A stretch of DNA of 64,000 bases. Origin: Acidobacteriota bacterium. Lineage in GTDB: Bacteria; Acidobacteriota; Terriglobia; Bryobacterales; Bryobacteraceae. Below the pieces are notes generated by a model that was given only the letters and a program-made list of their open reading frames with translations, did not search any database and was not told the DNA's origin. The position numbers and the translations under genes were made by a program. The DNA is taken from assembly GCA_026394015.1 (NCBI GenBank), contig JAPKZA010000216.1, forward strand, positions 1 to 64,000. The letters are read 5' to 3'. Positions 1 to 9,056 of this stretch are shown one piece after another; within the stretch, counting starts at the first letter, position 1, and each line of letters begins with the position of its first letter.

Positions 1-835
1 GCGGCACCGTCAGCTCGGTCGCCGAAAACCACGGAGAGCCGTAAACGATCCACTTCTCGTGCGTCCCGGCCGGGCGCGGCGCCCGATAGAACCGGCGCTT
101 GAACGCCGGATCCGTATTCGCTTCCCAATCGATCCAGTCCAAAATGTAGTCGATATCGTGCCGATGCTCGGGCGGCAAGTCCTTTACGAGCATCTCCCAC
201 GGCAGGCTATATCCGTTGCACTGCGCTTCAAACACGGCCCCGGTGTCCGAAGCCCGCTGCGGCTCATACGTCACCATCGTCCCCGGCGCATGCAGCACCC
301 CGGGGTCCACCTGCCAACCCGTGCCCGGCCGTAATTTATACGCCTTCGACAGGTACAAAATCCCGTTGTCCCCTTCGTCCCACCGGCTCAGGCAGCGGCG
401 GATATCCTCCCGGCCAACTCCCGGCTCGAGCCCCAGAAAACTATACGGAAAGGCCCCCGGCGACGCGTTGTACTGCGGCGGGAAGTAGTACGCTTCCGGC
501 TTGCCGCGCAGCCCGCGGACTCCCACCTGCGCGTCCGAAGGATGCAAATGCAACGGAATCGGGCAGGCGTTGTCGAACAGCTTGCCGAGCACCGGCCAAT
601 CGCCGATCACATCCCGCAGCAACGTCTTTTCGCCACGCACATCGGCGTAAGACAAGCCTTCATCCGGCGGCGTAGCCGGCCCGTTATTCGCGTTCGTCGT
701 CGAAGCCAGCCACCGCTCATCGATGCCCCCGCGATGCCCCCCGAGCGCATACAGGTCACCTGGATGCAACCGCAGCCGCCCCCCGGGCACTAGAAAATCT
801 CGCGGTACCCAGGTCGGCCAGAGCGGAAGAATCAT
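1..835 (-). CDS. Cupin-superfamily protein, phosphomannose-isomerase-like (C-terminus cut by window edge)
   Basis: About 278 residues are visible, beginning MILPLWPTWVPRDFLVPGGR, and the C-terminus lies outside the window. A metal-site-like HLHPSD segment, a following KPEAYYFPPQYN segment and a late GWQVDPGVLHAPG segment fit the two cupin motifs of class I mannose-6-phosphate-isomerase-like proteins. The family binds a divalent metal and usually isomerises or binds a sugar; the substrate here is not known. Its ATG overlaps the TAA of the upstream PEGA gene (TAATG), so the two are probably translated in a coupled way. There is no signal peptide, so it is probably cytoplasmic. Assignment to the fold is fairly safe, to an enzyme activity weak. 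Confidence 0.6.
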   Translation of the reverse strand, partial: MILPLWPTWVPRDFLVPGGRLRLHPGDLYALGGHRGGIDERWLASTTNANNGPATPPDEGLSYADVRGEKTLLRDVIGDWPVLGKLFDNACPIPLHLHPSDAQVGVRGLRGKPEAYYFPPQYNASPGAFPYSFLGLEPGVGREDIRRCLSRWDEGDNGILYLSKAYKLRPGTGWQVDPGVLHAPGTMVTYEPQRASDTGAVFEAQCNGYSLPWEMLVKDLPPEHRHDIDYILDWIDWEANTDPAFKRRFYRAPRPAGTHEKWIVYGSPWFSATELTVP

Positions 836-3204
836 TAGCGTGGATTAAATCGGAAGTTACTCAGCCCGAAGACGTCGTTATTGGGAATAAACAGGCCGAA
901 CTTCCCTTGACTCAAGTTCCGGCCCGCCGAAGAAAACGTATCCATCTCCACCCAACGGCTGCCGTTATGCAAAGAGGTCCGGACGGCCCCAGGCGATACA
1001 TCGATCTGGATCGTATAGCTCTCCTGCTTTTCGAGATCATGCGCGAAGCGCAGTTCACTCGATTTCCCGTTTACAACATCCCGCCGGAACAAATTCTTCT
1101 TATCCAGTTGGTACAACACATGGTTCTTGGCGTCGGTATAGTCGGCAAACCACTGGAGCCGCCGGCCCTTCAACAGGGCCATATTGAAAGTGAAGGTACC
1201 GTTCACCGGGCTAATCCCGTACAAAACGAACCCACCGCCTTTATGGACGATCCAGCCTTCCTGCTGCACCCATTCTCCGGGCTGCTCCCATTCCAGCATC
1301 GTGCCGGCTTTCTTCGCCACCACCGCCTTCGGCGCATCTTTCAGTGCAAGTTCGATCGTCTTCGATTCGCCCGCGCCAAGTTGCACCGTCGTCGTCCCGT
1401 CCAGGAAGTTCGGTGCCTTGGCCAGAACCACCCAACTGCCTTCTCCCAACGCCAGTTGCGCTCCGGTCGCTTGGCGCAATTGGGTCTCGTCCGATTTCCG
1501 GTAAAAGATCTGCGCCGTGGCCGGCTTCACGTTCACGCGCAACGAAGAAGACGCCGCCACCAGCACAACATCGGCACCATTCATCTCCACCGTCTCCCCC
1601 GCACGGAACTGCCGCGGATTGCGCTTCGGTCCAAACTTCTCCCGACGCAGTTCAACCGTATGTTCACCCGGCGTCACATTCGCTGTCACAAACGTCCCAT
1701 CGGCACCCACCACCCCGAGACCTTGCGCATCGAGCAAAACAGCAATGCCCGGCACCGCGCCGCTAATCCGCAGCGTGGCCAGCTTCGGAATCGCCTTCAG
1801 CGTAAACTCCACCCGCGACTCCTGCCCCTTGGCGATCACCACCGGTTTAGCCGCTTCGGCGGTGTAGCCTTCTTTCACCACCCGAACCATGTATTGCCCC
1901 ACTGGCAAGCCCAGCAACCTCATCTGGCCACCCTTCGTCTTGCGCTTCAGTTCGGTTTTGTTCAAAACAATCGTGACATCGTCCAAGGTGCCCGTATTCA
2001 CGACGATCGTCCCAAAATTCCCATCGGCCAGTTTCAGGTACGCCGTCAACGTCGGCTGCGCACCCACCGAAACAAGCAACTTCCGCTCCACCGTACCGTC
2101 GTTCACCGACAGTTCCCGATCCCCCGGCGCGAGGTTGTTCAAATCGAGCCCGGCCGCGCTGGCGTCACCAGCCGGTGCCCCATCCACCTGAACCTTCACG
2201 TTGGCCGAAGCATGAACTTTGGCCCCCTTGCCCGCATTCGTCACCAAAATCGCCAACACATTCTTCGCCACCACCGGCCCGCTGATCACCGGAGCCTGCC
2301 CCAATTGCGAATCAAATTCAAACGACGCTTCCGTCGTCGGATTGACGACCTTCACCGAATGCTTCCCCGGAGAGACCCGGTCCAGCACCAATTGCCCATC
2401 CTGCAAATCGCCCAGCGGATTCCCGTCCAGGGTCACCTTTCCCGCTTGCAAATCGGTAAACAAGCGGACCGAAAGGCCCATCGGCGTCAGCGACAAAGTC
2501 ACCTGACCAGGCGTTCCGCCCACCACATTCACTGAACTCGAAGCCGATTCGTATCCCGGCAGCACCGCCTGCACTTCGTAGGTGCCGGTCGGCAGTTCGA
2601 TACTGCAATCCGACGTGCACTTCACTTCGCCGTTGACCCGAACCGAAGCCCCCGAAGGCTGCGTCTTGATCGCCACCGATGCGGACCCGGCAGGAATCTC
2701 TTTCTGCTGAGCGGCTTTTTTCTTGGCGTTCATCAGTCCGTAGAAGCCTGCCGCACCAATCAACAAACCGACCACGCCACCCACGGCCACCGCGCGCTTC
2801 CAGTTGAAGGGTCCAGGCGCGGGCTTGGGAGCCTGCGGAGGCGGGGCCTGCGGAGGAGGCGGCATCTGCATCGGCGGCGGATAACTCGGAGCCGACGCGC
2901 TGGGAAACACCTGCGTCGGCTGCGCCACCGGCGGAGTGAACGCCCCCATCGGCGATTTCTTGGAAGCCTCGCGCTCAGCCGTGTTCTGCAACTCCATCAA
3001 CCGCTGCCCGCAAGCCACCATTTTGGTCCGCACATCGGCAATCGTCGTCTGCATCGTCGCGTCCGCCGGGTACGCCTGCGCCAACTCTTCGAGTCGATAG
3101 TAGACCGGCTTCAGATCCTCGATCGACTTGGCTTCGTGCAGATAGGCGTCAAATCGCCGGAGCTCACTGAGGTGGGCGTCACGTTGGGCTGGATTTTGGC
3201 TCAC
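835..3204 (-). CDS. PEGA-repeat membrane protein with C-terminal LamG-like domain
   Basis: 789 residues from a GTG start with a good Shine-Dalgarno (AAGGAG, 7 bases upstream). Residues 1-95 look soluble and helical, 97-131 are a Pro-rich linker, and about 135-157 form one membrane segment. The rest is extracytoplasmic. It holds several beta-sandwich repeats of PEGA type (for example around 175-240, with QPSGASVRVNGE then GTYEVQAVLPGYES), then a C-terminal domain of about 150 residues resembling LamG/concanavalin folds. PEGA domains are associated with envelope or surface structures; no catalytic residues are apparent. It is divergent from the sulfatase gene and coupled to the cupin gene downstream. 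The specific role is unknown. Confidence 0.7.
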   Translation of the reverse strand: MSQNPAQRDAHLSELRRFDAYLHEAKSIEDLKPVYYRLEELAQAYPADATMQTTIADVRTKMVACGQRLMELQNTAEREASKKSPMGAFTPPVAQPTQVFPSASAPSYPPPMQMPPPPQAPPPQAPKPAPGPFNWKRAVAVGGVVGLLIGAAGFYGLMNAKKKAAQQKEIPAGSASVAIKTQPSGASVRVNGEVKCTSDCSIELPTGTYEVQAVLPGYESASSSVNVVGGTPGQVTLSLTPMGLSVRLFTDLQAGKVTLDGNPLGDLQDGQLVLDRVSPGKHSVKVVNPTTEASFEFDSQLGQAPVISGPVVAKNVLAILVTNAGKGAKVHASANVKVQVDGAPAGDASAAGLDLNNLAPGDRELSVNDGTVERKLLVSVGAQPTLTAYLKLADGNFGTIVVNTGTLDDVTIVLNKTELKRKTKGGQMRLLGLPVGQYMVRVVKEGYTAEAAKPVVIAKGQESRVEFTLKAIPKLATLRISGAVPGIAVLLDAQGLGVVGADGTFVTANVTPGEHTVELRREKFGPKRNPRQFRAGETVEMNGADVVLVAASSSLRVNVKPATAQIFYRKSDETQLRQATGAQLALGEGSWVVLAKAPNFLDGTTTVQLGAGESKTIELALKDAPKAVVAKKAGTMLEWEQPGEWVQQEGWIVHKGGGFVLYGISPVNGTFTFNMALLKGRRLQWFADYTDAKNHVLYQLDKKNLFRRDVVNGKSSELRFAHDLEKQESYTIQIDVSPGAVRTSLHNGSRWVEMDTFSSAGRNLSQGKFGLFIPNNDVFGLSNFRFNPR

Positions 3205-3236
3205 TCAAGGCTCCTTAGGCGCAGAACTACAAGCTG

Positions 3237-3244
3237 ATTATAAT
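3237..3244. promoter_or_regulatory. Palindromic -10 element usable on both strands
   Basis: In the 108-bp gap between the divergent PEGA and sulfatase genes lies the perfect palindrome GATTATAATC (3236-3245). It offers an exact TATAAT on the plus strand (3239-3244) and another on the minus strand (3242-3237). Predicted transcript leaders would be about 26 nt for the PEGA gene and about 60 nt for the sulfatase. The -35 regions are weak on both sides, so this is a suggestion only. Confidence 0.35.
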
Positions 3245-3312
3245 CCACCAGTGTATGGCTACCGGTTAATGTTTCGCACTCGGGTCTACGCCTTATGATA
3301 CAAACGGCAGAG

Positions 3313-5133
3313 ATGCATCGTCGTCAATTCCTCGCTACTCTCGCGGCGGGCTCCACCGCCACCGCCCAAAAGGCCGATCAGCCGAACATTCTCTGGGTCA
3401 CCTGCGAAGATATGAGCCCGAACCTGGGCTGCTTCGGCGACAAGTACGCCGAATCGCCCCGCCTGGACGCTCTCGCCGCCAAAAGCCTCCGTTACACCTG
3501 CTGTTGGTCCAATGCCCCGGTCTGTGCCCCGGCCCGAACCACCATCATCTCCGGCATGTTCCCGCCCTCCCTCGGCGCCGAACACATGCGGTCGTTCACG
3601 AAGATGGGAGCCGGCCAGGCCATGTTTCCCCAGCTCCTGCAAGCCGCCGGCTACTACACTTCCAACAATGCAAAGGAAGACTATAACCTCGACCTCACCG
3701 GCGCAGTCTGGAATGAATCGAGCGGCAAAGCGCACTGGCGCAAGCGGAAGCCAGGCCAGCCCTTCTTTTCGGTCTTCAATTTCCTCATCACTCACGAGAG
3801 CCAAAACTGGCCCCGCGAAGAGGCCGTCAAACACGACCCCGCCGAACTCCGCATACCCGCCTACCACCCCGATACCCCCGAAGTCCGTCGTGACTGGGCC
3901 CAACTCTACGACAACATCAAAACCATGGATGGCATGGTCGGCAAGACGCTCGACGAACTCAAAGCCGACGGCCTCGAAGAAGACACCATCGTTTTCTTCT
4001 ACTCCGACCACGGCGCCGGCATGCCCCGCAGCAAGCGCTGGCCCTACAACTCCGGCCTCCGCGTCCCCCTCATCGTCCACTTCCCCGAAAAGTGGAAACA
4101 CCTCGCCACCAGCGAATACAAGCCCGGCGCCGCCACGGATCGCCCCGTCAGCTTCGTCGACCTCGCCCCCACCGTCCTCTCGCTCGCCGGCTTGCCGAAA
4201 CCGGCCTACCACCAGGGCTTCGCCTTCCTCGGCAAAGCCGCCGAGCCCCGCCAGGCTTTCGTCTACGGCTTCCGCGGTCGCATGGACGAACGCTACGACC
4301 TCGTCCGCTCCGTCACCGATGGCCGCTACGTCTATCTCCGCCAATACATGCCCCACCGCATCTACGGCCAGAATCTGGAATACATGTTCAAGATGCCGAC
4401 GACGCAGGTCTGGTACAAGCTGTTCAAGGAAGGCAAGCTCACCCCCGCCCAACAGCACTTCTGGAAAACCAAGCCCTTCGAAGAGCTCTACGATCTCCGC
4501 TCCGATCCCGACGAAGTGAACAATCTCATCGGCAAACCCGCTTTCGAGAAAACCGCCAACACCCTCCGCGCCGCTCTCCAAGCGCAGATGGCTCGAGTAC
4601 GCGACATCGGCTTCTTACCCGAAAACGAGATCCACGAACGCGCCGCCGGCGGCGCTCCTTATGACGCCGCCGCCAAAATGACCAACCTCCCCGCTGTCCA
4701 CAAAATGGCGGCTCTGGCCTCGTCTCCGGCCTCCGGCGCCGAACTCATCGACGGCCTCAAGGACCCCGACAGCGCCGTCCGCTACTGGGCCGCCGTGGGT
4801 TTCCGGATTCGCAAGGATGCCAAAGCCGTTCGCAGCGCCTTGGCCGACCCCGCCCCCGCCGTCCGCATCGTAGCCGCCGAAACCGTCGGCCTCTACGGCG
4901 ACGCCAAGGATCTGCCGACCGTCCTCGACGTCCTCATCGAACTCGCCAACCAGGAAAAACACGGCGTGTATGTCGCGATGCAGGCGCTGAACGCCATCGA
5001 CTACCTCGACGCCAAAGCCGCCCCGCTCAAAGCGAAGCTGGCAGCCCTGCCGAAACAGAAGGCGGGAGTGCCGCAAAGGCTCAACGGCTACGTCGCCCGC
5101 CTGCTCCAAGCCGTCCCCGAGGATCTCCCGTAA
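3313..5133 (+). CDS. Sulfatase (formylglycine type) with C-terminal HEAT repeats
   Basis: Alkaline-phosphatase-superfamily sulfatase of 606 residues from the ATG at 3313; an upstream ATG at 3295 would add six residues. The chosen start gives MHRRQFLATLAAGS, a twin-arginine-like export signal. The N-terminal metal-site segment NILWVTCEDM and the sulfatase signature CAPAR (Cys71 of this start; C-x-P-x-R) are present. The Cys should be converted to formylglycine and used to hydrolyse sulfate esters, probably on polysaccharides in the periplasm. Residues beyond about 480 form alpha-helical repeats (DAVRYWAAVGF, AVRIVAAETVGLYG) of HEAT type. Three bases separate it from the glycosyltransferase gene downstream. 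The substrate cannot be deduced. Confidence 0.85.
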   Translation: MHRRQFLATLAAGSTATAQKADQPNILWVTCEDMSPNLGCFGDKYAESPRLDALAAKSLRYTCCWSNAPVCAPARTTIISGMFPPSLGAEHMRSFTKMGAGQAMFPQLLQAAGYYTSNNAKEDYNLDLTGAVWNESSGKAHWRKRKPGQPFFSVFNFLITHESQNWPREEAVKHDPAELRIPAYHPDTPEVRRDWAQLYDNIKTMDGMVGKTLDELKADGLEEDTIVFFYSDHGAGMPRSKRWPYNSGLRVPLIVHFPEKWKHLATSEYKPGAATDRPVSFVDLAPTVLSLAGLPKPAYHQGFAFLGKAAEPRQAFVYGFRGRMDERYDLVRSVTDGRYVYLRQYMPHRIYGQNLEYMFKMPTTQVWYKLFKEGKLTPAQQHFWKTKPFEELYDLRSDPDEVNNLIGKPAFEKTANTLRAALQAQMARVRDIGFLPENEIHERAAGGAPYDAAAKMTNLPAVHKMAALASSPASGAELIDGLKDPDSAVRYWAAVGFRIRKDAKAVRSALADPAPAVRIVAAETVGLYGDAKDLPTVLDVLIELANQEKHGVYVAMQALNAIDYLDAKAAPLKAKLAALPKQKAGVPQRLNGYVARLLQAVPEDLP

Positions 5134-5136
5134 CCG

Positions 5137-6192
5137 ATGAAGGTAGCCTTCGACGCGACCCCGCTCACCGTACCAACGGGCGGGGTCACGCGCTATGTCG
5201 TCGAACTCCGGCGGGCCCTTGAAACTGCTTTCCCCACCGACGACTATCACTTCCTCAGCGACCAACCCGTCGCCCGCCGCCCCGATTGGCCGGAGCACTG
5301 GACCACCCCTCCCCCCGGCCGCTTCGCCGGAAAATGGTGGCTCGCCGGGCTCCCCCTCACCCTCCGCCGCGAACGCTTCGACGTCTTTCACGGAACCGAT
5401 TTTTCGGTCCCCTACTGGCGCACCCGCCCCAGCGTCCTCTCCCTCCACGATCTCTCCCCCTGGCGCGAAGCCGGCTGGCACATCGGGGCCGATCGCGTGC
5501 GTCGACGCACCCCCTGGCTCCTCCGCCTCGGCCGGGCATCCCTTGTTCTCACCCTCAGTGAAGCCGTCCGCCGCGAAGCCATCGAACGCTTCGGCCTCCC
5601 ACCCGATCGCGTGGTGGCCGTCCCCTTGGCCGCCGGCCCTGCCTTCCGCCTCCGGCCTCGCGATCCCGGTGCCGCCCCCTACTTTCTCTACGTCGGCACC
5701 CTCGAACCGCGCAAAAACCTGCCCTTCCTCGTCGAAGCCTGGCGAGAGGTCTGGAAGCGCCACCGTGTCCCTCTGGTCCTCGCCGGCAGGCGAAGGGAGG
5801 ACGGACCCAACTTCGTCCCTGAGGAAGGCCTCGTCCTGAAAGGCGCGGTCCCCGAAGAGGCCCTCCACGATCTCTACGCAAACGCCCTCGCCGTCGTCTA
5901 CCCCAGCCTCTACGAAGGCTTCGGCCTGCCCATCCTCGAAGCCATGCAAAGCGGGGCCGCCGTCTTAACCTCCCGCGACCCGGCCGTTACCGAAGTCGCC
6001 GGCGGCGCCGCCTGGCAAGGCGATGCGACCGATGTCAGCGCCTGGGTTGAAGGAATGTCCGCCTGCATCACGGAACCAACCCGCGTCGCCCAATGGAGAG
6101 AAGCCGGCCTACGCCGAGCCAGCCAGTTCAGTTGGCAACGCACCGCCAAAGAGACCCACGCCGTTTACGAGGAAGCGCTCCGAAGACGGTAG
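5137..6192 (+). CDS. Glycosyltransferase family 4 (GT-B fold)
   Basis: 351 residues beginning MKVAFDATPLTVPTGGVTRY, the usual GT4 opening with a Gly-rich loop. The C-terminal donor-binding half has YVGTLEPRKN, then the E-x7-E region YEGFGLPILEAMQSG, so sugar-nucleotide binding is intact. It is expected to add a sugar to a lipid-linked or growing glycan at the cytoplasmic face of the membrane. It starts the glycan block running to 12817 and is closely similar in layout to the gene at 7914. A GAGGA 11 bases upstream supports the start. Donor and acceptor are unknown. Confidence 0.85.
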   Translation: MKVAFDATPLTVPTGGVTRYVVELRRALETAFPTDDYHFLSDQPVARRPDWPEHWTTPPPGRFAGKWWLAGLPLTLRRERFDVFHGTDFSVPYWRTRPSVLSLHDLSPWREAGWHIGADRVRRRTPWLLRLGRASLVLTLSEAVRREAIERFGLPPDRVVAVPLAAGPAFRLRPRDPGAAPYFLYVGTLEPRKNLPFLVEAWREVWKRHRVPLVLAGRRREDGPNFVPEEGLVLKGAVPEEALHDLYANALAVVYPSLYEGFGLPILEAMQSGAAVLTSRDPAVTEVAGGAAWQGDATDVSAWVEGMSACITEPTRVAQWREAGLRRASQFSWQRTAKETHAVYEEALRRR

Positions 6193-6201
6193 TCTGGAGA
6201 G

Positions 6202-6702
6202 ATGTCACTCACTGCCGAAGAACGCCAGCTCGTCCTCCGCGAGTTGCGCGAACAGGAAGCGGCACTCCTCGAAGCGACCCAACTCTGGGACCGACCCACG
6301 CCCGCGGGCACCTGGACCGTCGCCGAAATCTGCGAACACCTCGACAAAACCGAACGCCGAATCTTCCGCCTACTCCAGAGCCCCTTACTCTACGGCGACC
6401 AACTACCCCCGTCGACCTGGGAAGACCAAACACTGTTTGACCGCGTCTCCACCCGCGGCCGCGCCGCCCAATCGCCGCAACACCTGCTGCCCGAAGGCAC
6501 TTGGACTTCGGCCGACGAGTTCTGGGCTGCCTACCGCGCTCTTCGCCAGGAGATGTACGCCTGGATCGAGTCGACCGAAGCCCCCCTCCGCCTCGGCCGT
6601 TTCGAACACCCCATGCTCGGTGTCTTCGACGGCTTCCAATGGCTCCTCTTCCTCGCCGCCCACGGACGCCGCCACACCGCGCAGATCCTCGAGCGGGGAT
6701 AA
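6202..6702 (+). CDS. DinB-like (DinB_2) metal-binding four-helix protein
   Basis: 166 residues. Conserved histidines sit in CEHLDKTE near residue 44 and AAHGRRHTAQI near the C-terminus, the spacing expected for the DinB/YfiT four-helix bundle that binds a divalent metal. Members act as thiol-dependent transferases or have unknown activity; none is tied to glycan synthesis, so its place inside the glycosyltransferase block is not explained. It lies nine bases after the first GT gene and seven before the next start, so it is probably co-transcribed. Confidence 0.75.
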   Translation: MSLTAEERQLVLRELREQEAALLEATQLWDRPTPAGTWTVAEICEHLDKTERRIFRLLQSPLLYGDQLPPSTWEDQTLFDRVSTRGRAAQSPQHLLPEGTWTSADEFWAAYRALRQEMYAWIESTEAPLRLGRFEHPMLGVFDGFQWLLFLAAHGRRHTAQILERG

Positions 6703-6709
6703 TAGAAGG

Positions 6710-7882
6710 TTGCCCCGGAAGGTTCTATTCCTCACGCCCGAAGCGCCGTTCCCCGTCCTCGGGGGCGGAGCCCAACGCATCGCCTCGCTCATGGAGTACT
6801 CGACCCGCCGCGGGGCCGTCGTCGACCTTCTCTCCTTCGCCCCCTGTAAGCCCTCCGGCGATTCGCTCGTGCGAAACCAGTGGCAGATCGCCCTGCCCGC
6901 CAACGGCCGCTCCTTCACCGCCCGCGTGGCCCGCAATGCCGGCCGCTTCGTCCGCGGCGTCCCCCCGCTCATCGATCGTCTCGCCGGCTTCGACGCCGAA
7001 ATCACACGCCTCCTCGCCGGCCAGCGCTACGACGTCATCTTCGTCGAACACTTCTGGCTCGGGCCCTACGTCGACGTGCTCCGACCCTTCAGCCAATCCG
7101 TCATCTGCGATCTGCATAACGTCGAAAGCGAATTCTTCCGCAGCCTCAGCCGCGCCGAACGCTGGCCCGAACGCATGGCCCACGGCCGCTTTGCCCGCCT
7201 CTCGGAAAAGCTCGAACGCCAATTCCTCCCCCGCTACTCCGGTGCCCTTGTTACCTCCGACCAGGATGCCGCCCGCGTCGCCGCCCTCGCCCCCCGCCTG
7301 CCCCTCACCGTCTTCCCCAACACCATCCCCTGGCGAGCCCTCACCACCGAAAAGCGCGAGCGAACGCTCGTCTTCTCCGGCAACATGGAATACCACCCCA
7401 ATCAACAGGCCGTCGCCTGGTTCACAAAAAACGTTTGGCCCGCTCTCCAACCGGACCCCGCGCTCCGCTGGCGCCTCGTCGGCATGAACCCCCACGCCAT
7501 CGCCCGCACCATCGCCGGTCTCGATCGAGTCGAAATCACCGGCGCTGTTGCCGACGCCATGGCCGAAATCGAACGCGCCCAAATCGCGGTCGTCCCCCTG
7601 CTCTCCGGCAGCGGTACGCGTGTAAAAATTCTCGAAGCCTGGGCCGCCGGAACACCCATTGTTTCCACCCGAATCGGCGCCGAAGGCCTGCCCGGACGCG
7701 ACGGCGAACACTTCTTACTCGCCGACTCCCCAGCGGACTTTGCCGCCGCCATCCGCCAATTGTTACAGGATGAAGCATTAGCCGCGAGACTTAGCGCCGC
7801 AGGCAGGGTATTGTATGAGAAGACCTTCCACCGGGAAGCGGCATGGAAATGCCTCGACGCGGCCGGAATTTTAGGGGATTAG
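6710..7882 (+). CDS. Glycosyltransferase family 4
   Basis: 390 residues from a TTG start at 6710, chosen because GT homology begins at once (RKVLFLTPEAPFPVLGGGAQ) and because it follows the DinB stop by seven bases. The frame stays open far upstream but only as a shadow of neighbouring genes. A GAGCGGGG about 11 bases before the TTG may serve as ribosome site. The donor domain shows FSGNMEYHPNQQAV, then VVPLLSGSGTRVKILEAWAA with the catalytic Glu, typical of the GT4 enzymes found with exosortase or EPS loci. Substrates are unknown. Confidence 0.8.
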   Translation: MPRKVLFLTPEAPFPVLGGGAQRIASLMEYSTRRGAVVDLLSFAPCKPSGDSLVRNQWQIALPANGRSFTARVARNAGRFVRGVPPLIDRLAGFDAEITRLLAGQRYDVIFVEHFWLGPYVDVLRPFSQSVICDLHNVESEFFRSLSRAERWPERMAHGRFARLSEKLERQFLPRYSGALVTSDQDAARVAALAPRLPLTVFPNTIPWRALTTEKRERTLVFSGNMEYHPNQQAVAWFTKNVWPALQPDPALRWRLVGMNPHAIARTIAGLDRVEITGAVADAMAEIERAQIAVVPLLSGSGTRVKILEAWAAGTPIVSTRIGAEGLPGRDGEHFLLADSPADFAAAIRQLLQDEALAARLSAAGRVLYEKTFHREAAWKCLDAAGILGD

Positions 7883-7913
7883 TACGGGATGGATTTATAC
7901 TGGATGAACCAGC

Positions 7914-9056
7914 ATGCGCTACGGCATTGATGCCCACGCCATAGGTCGCCACCTAACCGGGAACGAAGTCTATGTTCGGAACCTGCTCCAGCAATACGCG
8001 GGTCTCGATCGGAAATCTGAATTCCTGGCCTACTTATCGATGCCTGGCGCTGACCAGGTTGTCCCGCCCCGCTTCGCCAAACGCTGGGTGAGCAATAACC
8101 CGTTCCTCCGCCTCGGGTTCGATCTATCACGGGGTCTGCGTCAGGATAAGCCCGACTTAGTCCACGTCCAATACACCGCCCCGCTCTTCTGCCCCGTCCC
8201 GGTCGTCGTCAGCGTCCACGACGTCAGCTACCTCGAACATCCCGAATTCTTCCCCCGCGCCCGCCGCATGCAGCTTCGGATGACCGTCGAACGAACCGTC
8301 CGCAGCGCCGCCAAATTGGTCACCCTCAGCGAATTCTCCCGCAGCGGCATCGCCCGAGCCTACGGGATGGATCCGGAAAAAATCGCCGTCGTCCCCGCCG
8401 CCTGCTCCGAAATCTTTCAACCCCAGCCCAAAGCCCCCGCCAAAGCCTTCGTCGATGGACGCTTCGCCATCCGTGGCCCTTACGTTCTCTGCGTCGGCGA
8501 TCTCCAACCCCGCAAAAATCCCATCGGCCTCATCCGCGCCTTCGAAGAGCTAGTCGCCAATTACCCCCAACTCCCGCACAGCCTGGTCTTCGTCGGCAAG
8601 GATACCTGGTTCGCCCCCCGCGTCCATCAAATCGCCGAAGCCTCCCCCTTCAGCAACCGGATTCACTTCACCGGCTACGTCAACGACGAAGAGCTTCTGC
8701 AGCTCTACAACGCCAGCGACCTCTTCGTCTTTCCGTCTTTCTACGAAGGCTTCGGCATCCCCATTCTCGAAGCCATGGCCAGCGGACGCGCCGTCGCCTG
8801 TTCGAACACCTCCGCCATGAAAGAAGTGGCCGGCGATGCGGCCGTCTTGTTTAATCCCTACTCCACCCGCGAAATGGTCACCGCCATGCGCGACCTCCTC
8901 CTCGACCCCGATTTCCGGCTCCGTATGGAACGCCTCGGCCGTCAAAACGCCGCCCGCTACACCTGGAAGCAGACCGCCCGCCAAACCCTCGACATCTACC
9001 AAGCCGTCGTCGAGCAACGAAAGCGGAGCGCATCGTCGGTTAGACAACATGCCTAG
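7914..9056 (+). CDS. Glycosyltransferase family 4
   Basis: 380 residues beginning MRYGIDAHAIGRHLTGNEVY. It has HVQYTAPLFCPVPVVVSVHD in the acceptor half, and YVLCVGDLQPRKN followed by YEGFGIPILEAMASGRAVAC in the donor half. This is a complete, canonical GT4 enzyme, cytoplasmic or peripheral to the membrane. Its 3' end overlaps the next gene by eight bases, supporting one operon from 3313 to 12817. It is the second mannosyl- or rhamnosyl-like GT4 here by sequence style, but linkage and donor cannot be assigned. Confidence 0.85.
   Translation: MRYGIDAHAIGRHLTGNEVYVRNLLQQYAGLDRKSEFLAYLSMPGADQVVPPRFAKRWVSNNPFLRLGFDLSRGLRQDKPDLVHVQYTAPLFCPVPVVVSVHDVSYLEHPEFFPRARRMQLRMTVERTVRSAAKLVTLSEFSRSGIARAYGMDPEKIAVVPAACSEIFQPQPKAPAKAFVDGRFAIRGPYVLCVGDLQPRKNPIGLIRAFEELVANYPQLPHSLVFVGKDTWFAPRVHQIAEASPFSNRIHFTGYVNDEELLQLYNASDLFVFPSFYEGFGIPILEAMASGRAVACSNTSAMKEVAGDAAVLFNPYSTREMVTAMRDLLLDPDFRLRMERLGRQNAARYTWKQTARQTLDIYQAVVEQRKRSASSVRQHA

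Noticed and set aside
907-2535. Long plus-strand open frame (542 codons) opposite the PEGA gene
   Set aside because: His/Arg/Pro-rich shadow with no ribosome site or homology; the minus frame has a signal-anchor and PEGA repeats.
3286-4581. Long open frame antisense to the sulfatase gene (431 codons)
   Set aside because: It is a by-product of strong C-ending codons on the other strand; composition is Gly/Ala/Glu-rich without any family signature, and the sulfatase motifs are clear.
6023-6709. Possible upstream extension of the second GT4 gene
   Set aside because: The frame is open only as a shadow of the first GT4 and DinB-like genes; GT4 homology starts at the TTG at 6710.
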